Origin: Pyropia yezoensis
Lineage: Eukaryota > Rhodophyta > Bangiophyceae > Bangiales > Bangiaceae
Assembly (NCBI GenBank): GCA_009829735.1
Contig: CM020618.1
Span: forward strand, 16,973,346-17,037,345
Length of the DNA stretch: 64,000 bases
Direction of reading: 5' to 3'
In this document: piece by piece, positions 21,543 to 32,669 of the stretch
Layout of the letters: the number at the start of each line of letters is the position of its first letter
Position numbering within the stretch: position 1 is the first letter of the stretch
Made by a program: the position numbers and the translations under genes
The notes under the pieces: generated by a model
The model's database searches: none
What the model was told of the DNA's origin: nothing
The model's input: only the letters and a program-made list of their open reading frames with translations

Positions 21543-24500
21543 TCTGATGTGGCGCTTTCGTTGTAGTCGGCATGAGACAAATTTCAGGGAACTGCAATAA
21601 GTGCAATGAGTCCGACAAACATTCTCCGGTGTCAGCTGTTCTGACACTTTGCTGATTTTGGAGAACGGTAAAGAAAGTGCAGACGGTTGAGACAGAGCAT
21701 GGTGGGCTACCTGCCTCAAACAGCTCAAGTATCTTGTCCAGAGCCGCCTGGGTGGGGGCGGAGCGCAGGTCCGAACGTGGGCCGCAGGCCGAAGTCTGAG
21801 CACGCAGCTTCTCCATGGAGCGAGGATAAAATGCTCGGATCCTTTTCATGTGCGATTCTGATCTCGGATCAGGCGACTTTACCATGCACACTTTCTAACG
21901 AAGGCTATCTGCGTTCGACCACTCTCAATGAAAGTGAGTGTTCTATTGTCATGCGCCACACATTGTCTTCGCGCTTCGCGGGGTTGGCGGCTCTCGGCAA
22001 CTGCCCCAATGCCCACCACGTGAGATTCAGGAAGAGGTTGTTTCTTCATGAACTGCGTGCTCTTGTGAGCTGCGTGGCTTGGCGGGCGTGCGGGCCCCTT
22101 CCGGTGCCGTTTGATGATTCATTTAGCACCGCTGCACAGCACGGAAACTCGACTTGAACGCACGAGAGAGACATATAGATGGGGATATAGGATTGTATGT
22201 CGGATATCTCGTGGACTTGCGCGCCGTAACAATCTGCCAGACTTCGCCCTTCTCCACCGACGTTACAGACACAATGACAAGAGAGCAGCTCCATTTTGAG
22301 GCTATCAGCGTGGAGTCGTGCAATTCGTTACAAATCTGTTTGCCATCGAGTCCGCATCCACTGCTTGCTAAAAGTGCTTTTCCTTAAGGCCCATCCATCA
22401 TAACTGGAATGCCCTTTTGAGTAGTGGAGGCGGCAACCGGGTCTTCGACTCCTGTATTTTGCGTTGCGAGGCCCCAGTTATCTACGCGCTAAGCATCTTC
22501 GCTACCTGCTGTGGAACGCAAACACTCTCAGCTAAACGTTTTTATACAGTTCGTAACTAAACCTACTTCCTCACCCCTGCCGAAGTTCGTCTCAACCACC
22601 GTGTTTCATGCTACTCAAAATCGGCTACAAGGTAGCTCCTTGGGGTCGCTTGACCTCGTGGACTGTTGATGTTCTGCTAGCTGTCTTAGCCACAACACAA
22701 GGCCGCATCCTGTTAGCCCAGAGTCAAAGACAGCCCTGAGGTTTCATAGAGATGCTAGAAAACAGTAGAGAACGTCGCTGCCCCTACAAACCAAAGGAAG
22801 CGCCCTTCCACGGGCCAGATAAATTAAACAGGTCGCAGAAGGCGTTTGCGTGACAGATGTGTGCTTTTCACGCTTGTGGCGCACCGTTTTTCATCTTTTT
22901 TTGATGAGTGCTCACTTTCTGGCCAATTCAAGCAGGAACACAAGTGCAGGATCAAAAGAACGACAAAATTGCGTTCTGAAAGCTTGTCGCTAAGCAATAG
23001 CGCTCCGAGGCGCTTGGATCCCCTCCAAACACGTCATTGCCTGGGGCAAGAGCGGACCTGTCGGTTGTGTGCAGTCCACATGTGCCTGCTCGCCTGCCTT
23101 TTCGCTCGGGAACACCGAGGAATTCCGAGAGTCGCCTGCTTCCACACTAACAGACCGCAATGCGGAGCAGTCATTGGTTAGTGTCGTGTCATCTGAGGCT
23201 TCTGATTGGTCATCTGTGGCTTATTCGTGCGTCTGTCCCGATCGACGGAAATTGAGCACTCAGCAATAAGAGATGCGCAGTCTTTTCCCCTGGCCTATGA
23301 CGTGTACAGAACTGTTGCTTTCTCGTGGATGCGTGCTACGGATAGAAGACAGTGGAACTGAAGGTTGACGAGGTTCAAGTTAGATGTTACGAATATCTCC
23401 CGCGTACAGGCCATGACAAGGTCTATAGCGACACCAGTACCGGAATCCCATGTCTTGCGCGGCTCCAGCCCGCTCAGAGGGTGGCGACATTCTGACAGAA
23501 CGTTCGGTATCTAATTTCTATCGACTCGACCCGTGTTCTAGTATATCAACGGGCACACCCGCACTCAGGCAAAGCGTTTTTAAGTAGAGGCCGCACAGAG
23601 AGAAAACTGAAGAGATCACCAGCCCTTTCATGGGGCCCATTCTATAGATATGCTACCCAGACGTCTTGCGCATTGGTACCAGAGTACTTCATAGACTATG
23701 GCTGCCAATTGGGGCGAATCAGCGCACATTGACGTTTGTGTCTGATGGTCGCATACAAACTTTCCCGTCGATCCAAGCCGCAGACAAAATGTGCAACTGA
23801 CTTCCCACTGAGACAAGCGAGAGGACTAGAGTCCATGGATGGCACCAATGAAGCCGATGCATTAAATTAAGTGCAATTATTCATCGTTTAATTATATATT
23901 AATCAGTTGACGCATTCCTGGGTTTTTTGTATGTTTCTTTACTAAATGCTGGGTGAGCCCCCCCCCTCACTTCCCACTTCTCCCCACTGTCCCTTGTCCA
24001 GTTCGTTATCTGATATTTGCCCCCGCTACGCAACGGAGCACCCACAGCAGGACTGGCGCTGCCCGACGGTCTTTCACTCACGCGGACGCTGCTACTTGTG
24101 TCGCCACTCCTGTCGCTGGCATCGCAGAATTTCTAGCCGGCGCTCTCGCCGCCGTCTCTCCCATTCTGATGGGTGCACGCGCCAAGTACGGTAGGGGGTC
24201 GGTGCGACACTGAAGTACACTACTGCCAAGAATGCAACTGCCACTCGCTCTGTCAGCTTCGCCGCCACGCCGAAGGTCGCAGTTTACCCATCGCAGCCTT
24301 CAGCACCGCCCTGGGCGGCAAGAGGGTCAGCAACGAGAGTTCTAGGAGCGAGAAGGTGTCAAGCGCGATTTCTGGGCGACGACGTAAGGGGCGCGCCCCA
24401 CGGCGTCGCGGCAGTGAGGGTCAGGCCAAGTCCACCAAAAAACAGTAGATTGATTGTAAATCGAACCTTAATAGCTTAATCTATAGATTAATCTATCTGG

Positions 24501-24673
24501 AATGCTAAAACCCCCATTTTTCCATCCATGCAGAAGTTTTTTCCAACTCAAAGTAGCTGTAGAAAACGGTTCGCTATGCCCAACACAGGGCGGATTACGT
24601 CGTCGAGTTCCGTCAAAGGACGCGATAAAGACCATGGCTGCCACGAGTTTAATGAATGCAATTTAGTTTCTTA

Positions 24674-24705
24674 CTTAAAGCATAGATTAAAGCATAGATT
24701 AATTA
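24674..24705 (+). repeat. AT-rich 12-bp tandem repeat
   Basis: TAAAGCATAGAT occurs twice in tandem and then runs into TAATTAAAC. The TAAAGCAT word reappears as a palindrome at 25538-25555. Part of an AT-rich linker between two GC-rich fragments. Confidence 0.7.
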
Positions 24706-24850
24706 AACCGCGGAACCGACCGCTGCATTAATCATACAGCACTTATCGGCAGTAAGTATACAAAACTCTGATAAGTGAGGACTCTTTCGCTAGAGTGCGA
24801 AGCTGCATAGTATCCACCGCTGCCGCTGCTGCGCGCAGAACAGATGTCGC

Positions 24851-25243
24851 TCATTCCACTGCACTGGCCGCCCTGGCGGCCATCGCCCGGCGGCACCAGG
24901 TGAGTGGTGGTCGTGGGGGCGCCGTCGGGGGATCGCCGGCAGAGACCGCCGATGGCGCGCCCTCCTTCTGGCAGTGGTTGCAAATGGCTCCGCAGCCAGG
25001 CCGCAGCTGAAACTCCAGCTTTGTCTCACTGGCCTTTCGGCCAGTCGTACGACTGCTGGCAGCGGGTGCCGGAATGTCTCCAGCGCCCGCCAGGACCGCC
25101 GCTGCCACAGCGCCCGCCCGTGCTGCCGCAGCGCTTGCCCGTGCTGCCGCAGCGCCAGTCGTAGCGTCTACTGGTTCTGCGTCCTCCGACGCGTCAGGAA
25201 CGCCGGCGCCGGACGAAGATCCTGCCGCACTCTCAACCTCCAT
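24851..25243 (-). CDS. Ala-rich ORF with a C-x2-C motif, possible decayed zinc-finger exon
   Basis: A 130-codon frame read from 25243. The first 70 residues are Ala/Arg repeats. After a basic patch (RKASETKLEF) comes GAICNHCQKE, which resembles the first half of a BED-type zinc finger found at the N-terminus of hAT-family transposases. The second half (His-x-His/Cys) is not visible before the frame turns into low-complexity Pro/Arg sequence. It may be a fragment left by a transposon; it may equally be chance. Confidence 0.2.
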   Translation of the reverse strand: MEVESAAGSSSGAGVPDASEDAEPVDATTGAAAARASAAAARAGAVAAAVLAGAGDIPAPAASSRTTGRKASETKLEFQLRPGCGAICNHCQKEGAPSAVSAGDPPTAPPRPPLTWCRRAMAARAASAVE

Positions 25244-25537
25244 GGTAAGTCTTCACGGGTATCGTGAGCCGACCCGACACTCGAACACGGTAGGCCCCCG
25301 AAGCTCTTCTCGTGGCACGGTGGGAAGGGGGAGGGATAGAGGGCGCGCAAAGAGGACGTCAATGGCACACAAACGTCAATGGCACACGAACGTTGCACGG
25401 CGACTGCTTGGTTGGCGCCCAACCACGCTTATTCTCGGTGGCGCATTGTTGGAGGCGCACAAGTCCAGAGGTATTTAGTTCAATGTCAAAAAAGGTATTA
25501 AAAAATGACACATCGTTGATTAATTAAAATTGTCTTA

Positions 25538-25555
25538 ATTAAAGCATGCTTTAAT
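25538..25555. repeat. 18-bp AT-rich palindrome
   Basis: ATTAAAGCATGCTTTAAT is a perfect dyad. It sits in an AT-rich linker and contains the same TAAAGCAT word as the tandem at 24674. Confidence 0.75.
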
Positions 25556-28311
25556 CAAAGGCGACTCAAAAATGCATGCATTTTGCCAACCTTGTCACCA
25601 TATGCGTCAAGGCCTAATGCAGCTTTTTCGTCCTCTTCGTGAGCGGCTCTCGCGCTGGGGCGGTATTGTCTCCGCGCTTCCTCCGAGGGCGCCCTCTGCA
25701 CGATGTGCCAGCTTACCAGAGATCATTGAATTGCAACGCGATTTGATAAAGGATTAAATTGCGCTGCTGTTCTGATGAGCACGTTCAAACGTCTCGTCCA
25801 TGTCAGAATACAGGACCGCAGTCCCTGCGGCCCACATACCGTTGACATTTTTCACGCTGCGAAAAAAGAGAAACGGAGAACTGTACGCGACAAAACAGCC
25901 TTATGTACGACACATGCGTCTGTTTCGGTGCTGTCATGCAGGACGCAAGGAGTAAACCATAGCCCGATCAAAAGCATGTGACGTGAGCTTCAAGAAGTGC
26001 GCAAACATTTTTTTCGCGGGTACTCTGCGAAGACGCTATGACACGTCTCAGTCGCCCGTCGCTCTCGGGTTGAAGAAAGAAAACAGACTTTATTTATAAT
26101 TAACAGACGATGAGCACACCATTACTGCCACCAAACTGAGAGTGCAGTATCAGTCGCCCTCCTATGCCAGAAAGTCAACGGGAGACAGCGTAGGGCGTTG
26201 CTCAACAGGCCTAGACCAGACCTGGAGGAGATTCGGCTTCGTTGGAGCGAACGCGTACAGAGGACGAACGTGGACTGCCGCACATGTGCCTAAGTGATCG
26301 GGAAGCTTCAGTGCGTGCGATTGAATGGCGCCGCTGCCATAATCAGAGTTGCAATACAAAAAAATACACTCGGGGGCAGCGATTTGCTTCATAACTATAG
26401 CTGCATTGATTAGGAATGATGTTAATCATTGTTGCGCGCTTATTTTGCCCAGTGGATGACATCAGCCCTGACTTGATTGCGATGTTGACGATGCCTGTCC
26501 TTCGATCACTGGCCCCGCATACGCCAGACATTAGCTGAATGGGTATCAGAAAAAGGCCCGTCTGAGTCCAGTTCCTGACAATTACGTAGCATGTCGATGT
26601 GATAGAAGCGTGTCAGATTGAGGTGGTATTGTTCATTCGCATTTTGGCACCTCTATGATGGACATTGATCATTTATTTGTCGTTTGTGGCATGTAATACT
26701 ATAGCCTCGCAACCCTCGCCAGTGCGGCGACAGTACGAGCAGCCCGCGCCGCGAAAGTCGGAATGAGCCCGTGAGGGGGGTCGCCAAGGCGTGACAGCAT
26801 GGCAGATAGTATTTGAGGGCCGAATGTCAGTATACCTGACAGAGTTAGAGCGTCAGATAACAGACCCGGCCACTACTGCATGTCCACCAACAAGTATACA
26901 TGCGCATGGGCGTGTCTCCGATGCGCATTAAAAGAAATTTGATCTCGCGATCGAGTTGTCCAATGAGAGGCCGAGCCAAGTGCCCCTGTAGCGGACCATG
27001 CCAGGATCTGATCGCTATCTCCGTTCGTGATTGGATCATGTCCTTATGACTTGATCCAGTGGACCTGCGGGCCTGCCCGTCGGAACGTGCCTTCGAGAAT
27101 CGTCATCAGCAGATGATCCCGTGAGAACCACCGCTTGCCGTCTCACAAATCAGAAGCACCCCTGCCAGCCACCAGGCCCCCCAACCCTTCCCTCACGAAA
27201 AACACCCTCCAAGTTAACCCAGGAAACACAATAGTTTCTAAAAAAGATTAGGTCTCAGTCTTGGCCCCGGCCAGCCCAATTCGAAGCCTCCCCCCGTCCA
27301 AGCCTGGATTAGGACATGCCTCGGTGGCTTAATGCTCGAGAAGCAATAGTTTCTGAAAAGTTCTCTCTTGGCTCTGGTCCTAATCACAGCGGTCCCCGCA
27401 CAGGGGCGCATAAGACGACCATTAGGCCGGAGGGCCCACTCATGCGCATCGAGACTGCGATGCAGTCAGCTGACCAAAGCCAAGTTTCGTCTGGCCTGCG
27501 GATGGCGAGGCACCTGTGGGGGGAGGTTTTCCGGGTCATTCTCGGCATGTATACTTTTTGGCGGACGTGCAATACCATTTCGGGGTCATTCCGAGAGTCG
27601 ACCTATTTGCTCGAGTCCGAAGTGCTTTGAGTTTTGAGTCGGTGCTTTTCGGTGTTCAGCAGATTTCTCAGATTGGAATATAGTTTCATGAATGAAGGTC
27701 GTAGTGCCAGCTCACTTTCACTTGAAAAGACCCGTCAGTGGCAGCGTTTCTGTCCAACTCGCAATGCGGACGGCGGCAGACGGGACAGGCTTGCCCTGAT
27801 GGTCGATAAGATTCTCTTCGCGTCTGTGTTCGATCTTCTCGGGACCCCCGTCTGTGCACCGCGGGGCACGCGACAAGCCCCCTCTCACCCGCCACCTCCC
27901 AGCCGAGCCCTAAAGTCGCACCCCCACCGTTTGGACATGGATTGCCAACAGAGGTGGTCACCACGATCTGCTATGTAGCGCCGTCCTGCAGCACAATTGG
28001 ATCTCGAAGTATAGCTGTCTTGCGGCGTGGTGTGATTGTGACGGGCCGCAGCCTGCCCTCAGCCCGCTTACGAGTGCTGGGGAGCGCAAGCTGCGCGGGC
28101 ACCTCGTCAGTCTCTGAAAAATATGTCTCGCCGTTCAGCGCGGAGTGTGCGGCTAGCCCCGCGCGAGAGATTGCAGCGGGCATTGATGACGGGCTGCTTG
28201 CATTCATTTCTGTACAGTCTGGACCTCACGGCATTGAGGGGCCCTGTCCACGTCAAACAGCACCTCAAGCTGGCCAATGCCGCTGCTTCTTTCTTTCACT
28301 GGCCTAGGCCA

Positions 28312-29473
28312 GCGCAGTGCCCGTCGTTGCGGGATCCACGGCAAGCACGTTTTGACTCCGGAACCGTTGTTGAGACCTTGTTAAGTAGCCCTCTACACCC
28401 CCCTTCACACCCCCGTACAGGCCGGTCGAATATGATTTTTGCCTTTGATCATTGTTGGATGCACCTCTACGCCCCTGGAACATGCGTTTCGTCGTACGAC
28501 GAGACGGCCCTCGGCGGTGCGTACCAGAAGATGTAAAAAAAAAAAAGAGGACGTGCCCACCCCGAAGAATTAACAAGGTCTTACAAGCGTTCAACAAGCC
28601 CTTTGCCGTGACAGGAGTGTCTGCATTAGGGCGTCTGGACGGATGCTAAGGGGAAGTACAGCAAGCATGGCCCGGAAGACGGGTCTCTAAATGCGCTCTC
28701 ACGAGCTTACTGAGCAGACTTTTGCGCGCATCAGGAGTTAGCAGCCTCGCTCATAGTCAGCTTTCAGGCCGCGATACGGAGAGGGCAAGGAATGTCGGAG
28801 GCAACTCCCATACAAGACTCAACGAGAGGAAGAACACCAGCACCCTCGCATCCCACCCCGCGGCCTGAAACGACCATTGCAATCGCCGCCAAGCCATGAG
28901 GAACGCCGGCAGCCGCCCACTCGCGCTGCTGAGGTGTGCTGGTGGTTGAGCTGGCCGCGGCATCCCCCCTCCCCAAGATCCCTCCCACCGCGCCCACCGC
29001 GGCCGCCGGTACTCCAAGCGCGACCCTTGCCGCCGCCGCGCCGGCCGCGCCCAGCCCCCGCCGCCGCCGCCCACCAGCGTGAGCCAGATGGACCAAGTGA
29101 TGCGCGCAGTGACGCAGTCATGATATGCACGCGGGGGGGGTTCGCCACGAGTGTTGGCGCCTCTGCGACAAGCCAATGGCGGCGCGTTGTTCTTCCCGAT
29201 GAGCATTTCCTCTGGGACTTCTGGGCTCAGCAGTAGTACTTCTGAGTGCTTTAGTAATACTTCTGGCGCTCTTAATAGCGAGCCTACCCCTCTAATAGTA
29301 TGCACTTTGTTGAAATTCTTTCTCATTAAGTGCGATACTGGGCCCAGGTTTGGGGTCGTTTCACTCGGGCGAGACGTCGCGGGGGCGCCCCTCGACAAGC
29401 TTTTACAATGTCTCAACATGGTTCTGGGGTCTAATCGCGCTTGCGGTGGATCCCGCAACGACGGGCACTGCGC
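28312..29473. mobile_element. 1.16-kb inverted-repeat-bounded element
   Basis: The left arm, 28312 to about 28380, begins GCGCAGTGCCCGTCGTTGCG. The right arm, about 29405-29473, is its reverse complement over roughly 68 bases with a few differences. A 233-codon minus-strand frame runs through much of the interior (29458 to 28757) but has no recognisable domain and includes the arm itself. Length and GCGCAG terminus match the element at 11492-12659. Confidence 0.65.
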
Positions 29474-29709
29474 AGACGCCTCCGTTGGCGGCTCGCGGGA
29501 CGCAACAGGACTCCTGCAGCTGGGCGGGTGGCGGCACAGCGCTTGCGCACGTGGAGGGCTCCGACTTGCACGGGCGGGGGTCAGTTACCCGTTTGCTTCT
29601 TCTGTTAACGTTCGCTAACTAATAGCATATTTATTTAAACCTGACGGTGCAGCGGCGGTTCGGGGGACGACGCCGGTGCAGTCAGTCGCGAGACCGCAAC
29701 TGCAGTCGT

Positions 29710-30110
29710 CGTCCTTACGCCTCGCACGTCACCCAGCCGGGTCTGCTGATCGGGCCTTCTCGCCTTTCAGGGCGTGGCCAGCGTGTAGATAAGGAGCCGC
29801 CCCCGAGACAGTGATGGCTGTCCTGCTGAACCGGCAGCCCACGCAGTTGTGGGGCAGAGCAGCCGGCCTGGGACAGCATCCGCCTCGGTCCCGCGCGGTC
29901 TCCCTGCGGTTTCTGCGCTGTGGCCATCCGTGTCAGCGTCACCGCGCGTCTCCAGGATGGGCCTTGCGCCGCGTCGGCCCTCTCCCCACTCTCGCCCCTT
30001 TTCCTACAACGTAGGGGAACAACGGCCAAAGAGAGCGCGGAGGAGGCGGGGATTGCGACACGCGCTCGTACCTGCATGTTTACATCAGCCGCCACTTACC
30101 GTTATTGTCT
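29710..30110. other. No gene recognised
   Basis: GC content rises again. Overlapping frames on both strands are open for composition reasons only. Confidence 0.35.
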
Positions 30111-30117
30111 TGCTTCG

Positions 30118-30191
30118 TGGCGGTGGTGCTGGCTGTGGCGGTGGTGCTGGCTGTGGCGGTGGTGCTGGCTGTGGCGGTGGTGCTGGCTGAG
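30118..30191 (+). repeat. 18-bp tandem repeat, four units
   Basis: The unit GCGGTGGTGCTGGCTGTG is repeated four times, with almost no variation. Confidence 0.85.
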
Positions 30192-31099
30192 GGAGTGGCG
30201 GCGGCGGCGACGATGGCGGCGGCAGCGGGGGCAGTGGTGCACTCGTTTGTCCTTGGCCACCCTTCCCTATTCCGCCCCTTCCTCTTCACCTTCCCCCTCG
30301 AGGCGCCACGTTCCCGCTGCTTGCGGCAACCCCACCAATGGGTATGCATGGTGGGGCGATGGCAGCGGTGCTCGCTTGTCTGGCATGCCTCGTAACGGGG
30401 GAGCAGCTGCCTGCGTGCCACATGGCTGGAGGCGGCAGCGGCGACGGCGGCGACGAAGCGGAGGTGACGGCCGCATTTGGGGGAGGGGAGGGTGGGGGTG
30501 GGTCGTGCGCGCGGCGGGGGGCGTTGTGGTGAGTGCAGACGAGGTGGGGACTGTGGGGAACCCGGGACCCGGGACGGATGTGTGGGAGGAGGGGAGGATG
30601 GGGGAGAAGGGACAGCAAATAGATGTCTGCCCCATCCCATGCCCTCAAGTACGTCACAGCGTCTGCCCTAGGGGGGGCGTCTCTGGCACATCTGGGTGGG
30701 GAGCCGCCGGCAGGAGGGAGCGGGGCGATAAGAGGGAACAACAGAGGCTCGCCCCTGACCCGCCCCGCTCCGCCCGCCCGCATTGCGCCGGTCGGTCGCG
30801 TCGGACACGCCGGGCATGCTGGCGGCCTCCCCTTCTTACCGCCGGCGGCTTCCACCCGAGGAGGCCGCCGCCACGGCAGCCTCGTCCTCTCGCTGCCGCC
30901 CGTCCGCCGCTCGTTCCATGCTGTCGCCCCCGCCGGCTACTGTGCGTCTCGCTGCCCTTTATCGCAGCCGGGGGCAGCCGTCAGTGCCGTCTGGGGCTGC
31001 CACCGCCGCCGGCCGGCTCCCTCCGCTGTCGGCTGCTGCGGGCTTCCGCCAAGTGCTGACCGCCACCGCTGCGGACGAAAGCTGTCGCCCATGAAGCGG

Positions 31100-31985
31100 C
31101 AGTCTGCCGTTGCGGTGACAGGCAGCCGGCGGCGAGGACGGCAGCCGGCCGGGGCGGGGACGACAGCGCCCGGCCGCGGCGGCAGTAGTGGCGTTCAGCC
31201 GGCGGTTGCGGCAGCAGGCGACGGCGGCAGCCGGTGGCGAGGACCACCGCCGGCAACAGGGGCAGCATCGGACGGCCAGCGGAGGCGGCAACCAGCGGCG
31301 GCAGCTGCCGGTGGAGAGGGCATCGTGGGGGGGGCGGCAGCCTGCGCGGGAGCGGCGGCAACCCCCGGCCGCATCGGCGGCAGCGCCCTGCCGCGGCGGT
31401 GGAAGTGCCCGGCATGGCAATGGCAGCCAGTGATGGCGGCAGCCTGCGGCCGCGGCCGCCAACAGCGGGGGCAGCCAGCGGCGGCGTCAGTCGGCGAGGG
31501 CGTCCCGGTGGGTGAGGGGGCAGCCGGCGTCGGGAGGAGTGGCAGCGCCCGGCCGCGGCGACGGCAGCGCCCGGTCGCAGCGGTGGCAGCGCTCGGCCGG
31601 CGGTGGCGGAAGCCGACGAGACCAGTAGCCGGTGGCGGGGGGCGGCCGGTGGCAGAAGCTGCACCAGCGCACTGACAGCACGGGCGGCAGCAAGCGCCGG
31701 TGGTCGTCGGCAAGAGGGGCAGCCGGCGGTGGGAGCAGCCGCGGCGCCCAGCCGCGGCGGCAGCGCTCGGCCGCGCCGGTGAAATAGCCCGGCCAGCGGC
31801 GACGGTAGCCGGTGGCGGCGGCATCCAGCCGCGGTGACAGTCAGCAGCGGCGGCGGTCGGCGAGGGCGGGAGGGTTAATGGGGCAGCAGCCGGTGCCGAA
31901 GAAGCCGCAGCGCCCAGCCGCAACGGCGGCAGTGCCCGGACGCCAGGTGCGGTAACCGGAGCGCCAGCAGATGGCGTCGGCAGTG
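31100..31985 (+). repeat. GC-rich degenerate minisatellite
   Basis: Variants of GCAGCGCCCGGCCGCGGCGG and GCAGCCGGCGGCGAGGG recur irregularly for almost 900 bases. Frames of 200-350 codons are open on both strands across this block and read as Gly/Arg/Pro/Ala runs. I treat it as repeat DNA, not as a gene. Confidence 0.65.
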
Positions 31986-32288
31986 GCCGTCGGGTTGGGC
32001 AACTGTCGGGGCGGCAAGGGTGGCAGGATGCCCCCGCCAGCCCTTGGTCGTGACAAACGCTGGGACTTTGCCGGCGCAGGGTGCCCACGCCGGCCCAGTT
32101 TCAATAAACGTACCGTCATGTTGCTACTCTTGCGTTCGACCTCCCAGCCTCGTTACCCGCAACGAGCGGTGGCGGAAGACGAGTCAGTGGAAAGCGAGGA
32201 GCGTCACACGAACTGCGGCGCTCAAGACAATGCCACGAAGACGGTGGCGGCCGCTTGCTAGGGCAGAGTGGCGTGGGGCGTCGGGACT

Positions 32289-32364
32289 GAACGCCCTTAG
32301 GAGAGGTGGACGCCCTTAGACGAGTTGGATGCCCTTCGGAGAGATGGACAACCATACGAGAGAT
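32289..32364 (+). repeat. 19-bp tandem repeat, four units
   Basis: Units start at 32289, 32308, 32327 and 32346 and follow GGACGCCCTTAGGAGAGRT with increasing divergence. The array lies about 300 bases beyond the 3' end of the EXO1 reading frame. Confidence 0.8.
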
Positions 32365-32669
32365 GGGCGCTCATGGCAGTGCGATGTGCCCGCGTCGCCG
32401 CGATCGCGAAACAGCACCCGAGGACCAGGCGGTGGGGAAGGCTGTGCCCAGCGCAGGGTCTGCGCTGCCGGCGCCCATGACCATCGAAAAGCGCTGCACG
32501 GGCGCGGCTGGAGCAGATGGTGGGATAGGCGTGAGAGAAGATAGTAAATATAACGAGCGTTGCGCGGGGTGGAGGATGGGCGAGGGGGGGGGAGGAAGCG
32601 TCCCCTGCAGACAAAAATGGAGCGGGGCTCATTTACTTCCCGAGGGGTTCTCGCGACTGCAATGCGGAT

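Larger units (their letters stand above)
17300..29700. other. Lower-GC, gene-poor island with inverted-repeat elements
   Basis: Across about 12 kb the base composition is close to even, against strongly GC-rich sequence on either side. The longest frames are around 150 codons, apart from one inside an inverted-repeat element, and none has a domain I recognise. What can be seen is repeat structure: inverted-repeat pairs at 18467-19383, 20505-21542 and 28312-29473, AT-rich linkers near 23.88, 24.45-24.73 and 25.5 kb, and short GC-rich protein-like fragments between those linkers. I see no tRNA or rRNA gene. Confidence 0.6.

Noticed and set aside
26860-27600. Possible inverted repeat containing ATGTATACTT..TTGG..GGAC.TGCA
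   Set aside because: Only about 30 bases match between about 26885 and 27547 and the wider alignment fades quickly. Too weak to call an element.
28757-29458. Minus-strand frame of 233 codons
   Set aside because: It includes the inverted arm and interior of the 28.3-29.5 kb element and has Gly/Arg/Pro low-complexity sequence. No domain recognised.
30623-31675. Plus-strand frame of 350 codons and minus-strand counterparts
   Set aside because: Composition-driven frames over degenerate tandem repeats, open on both strands at once. No conserved motif.
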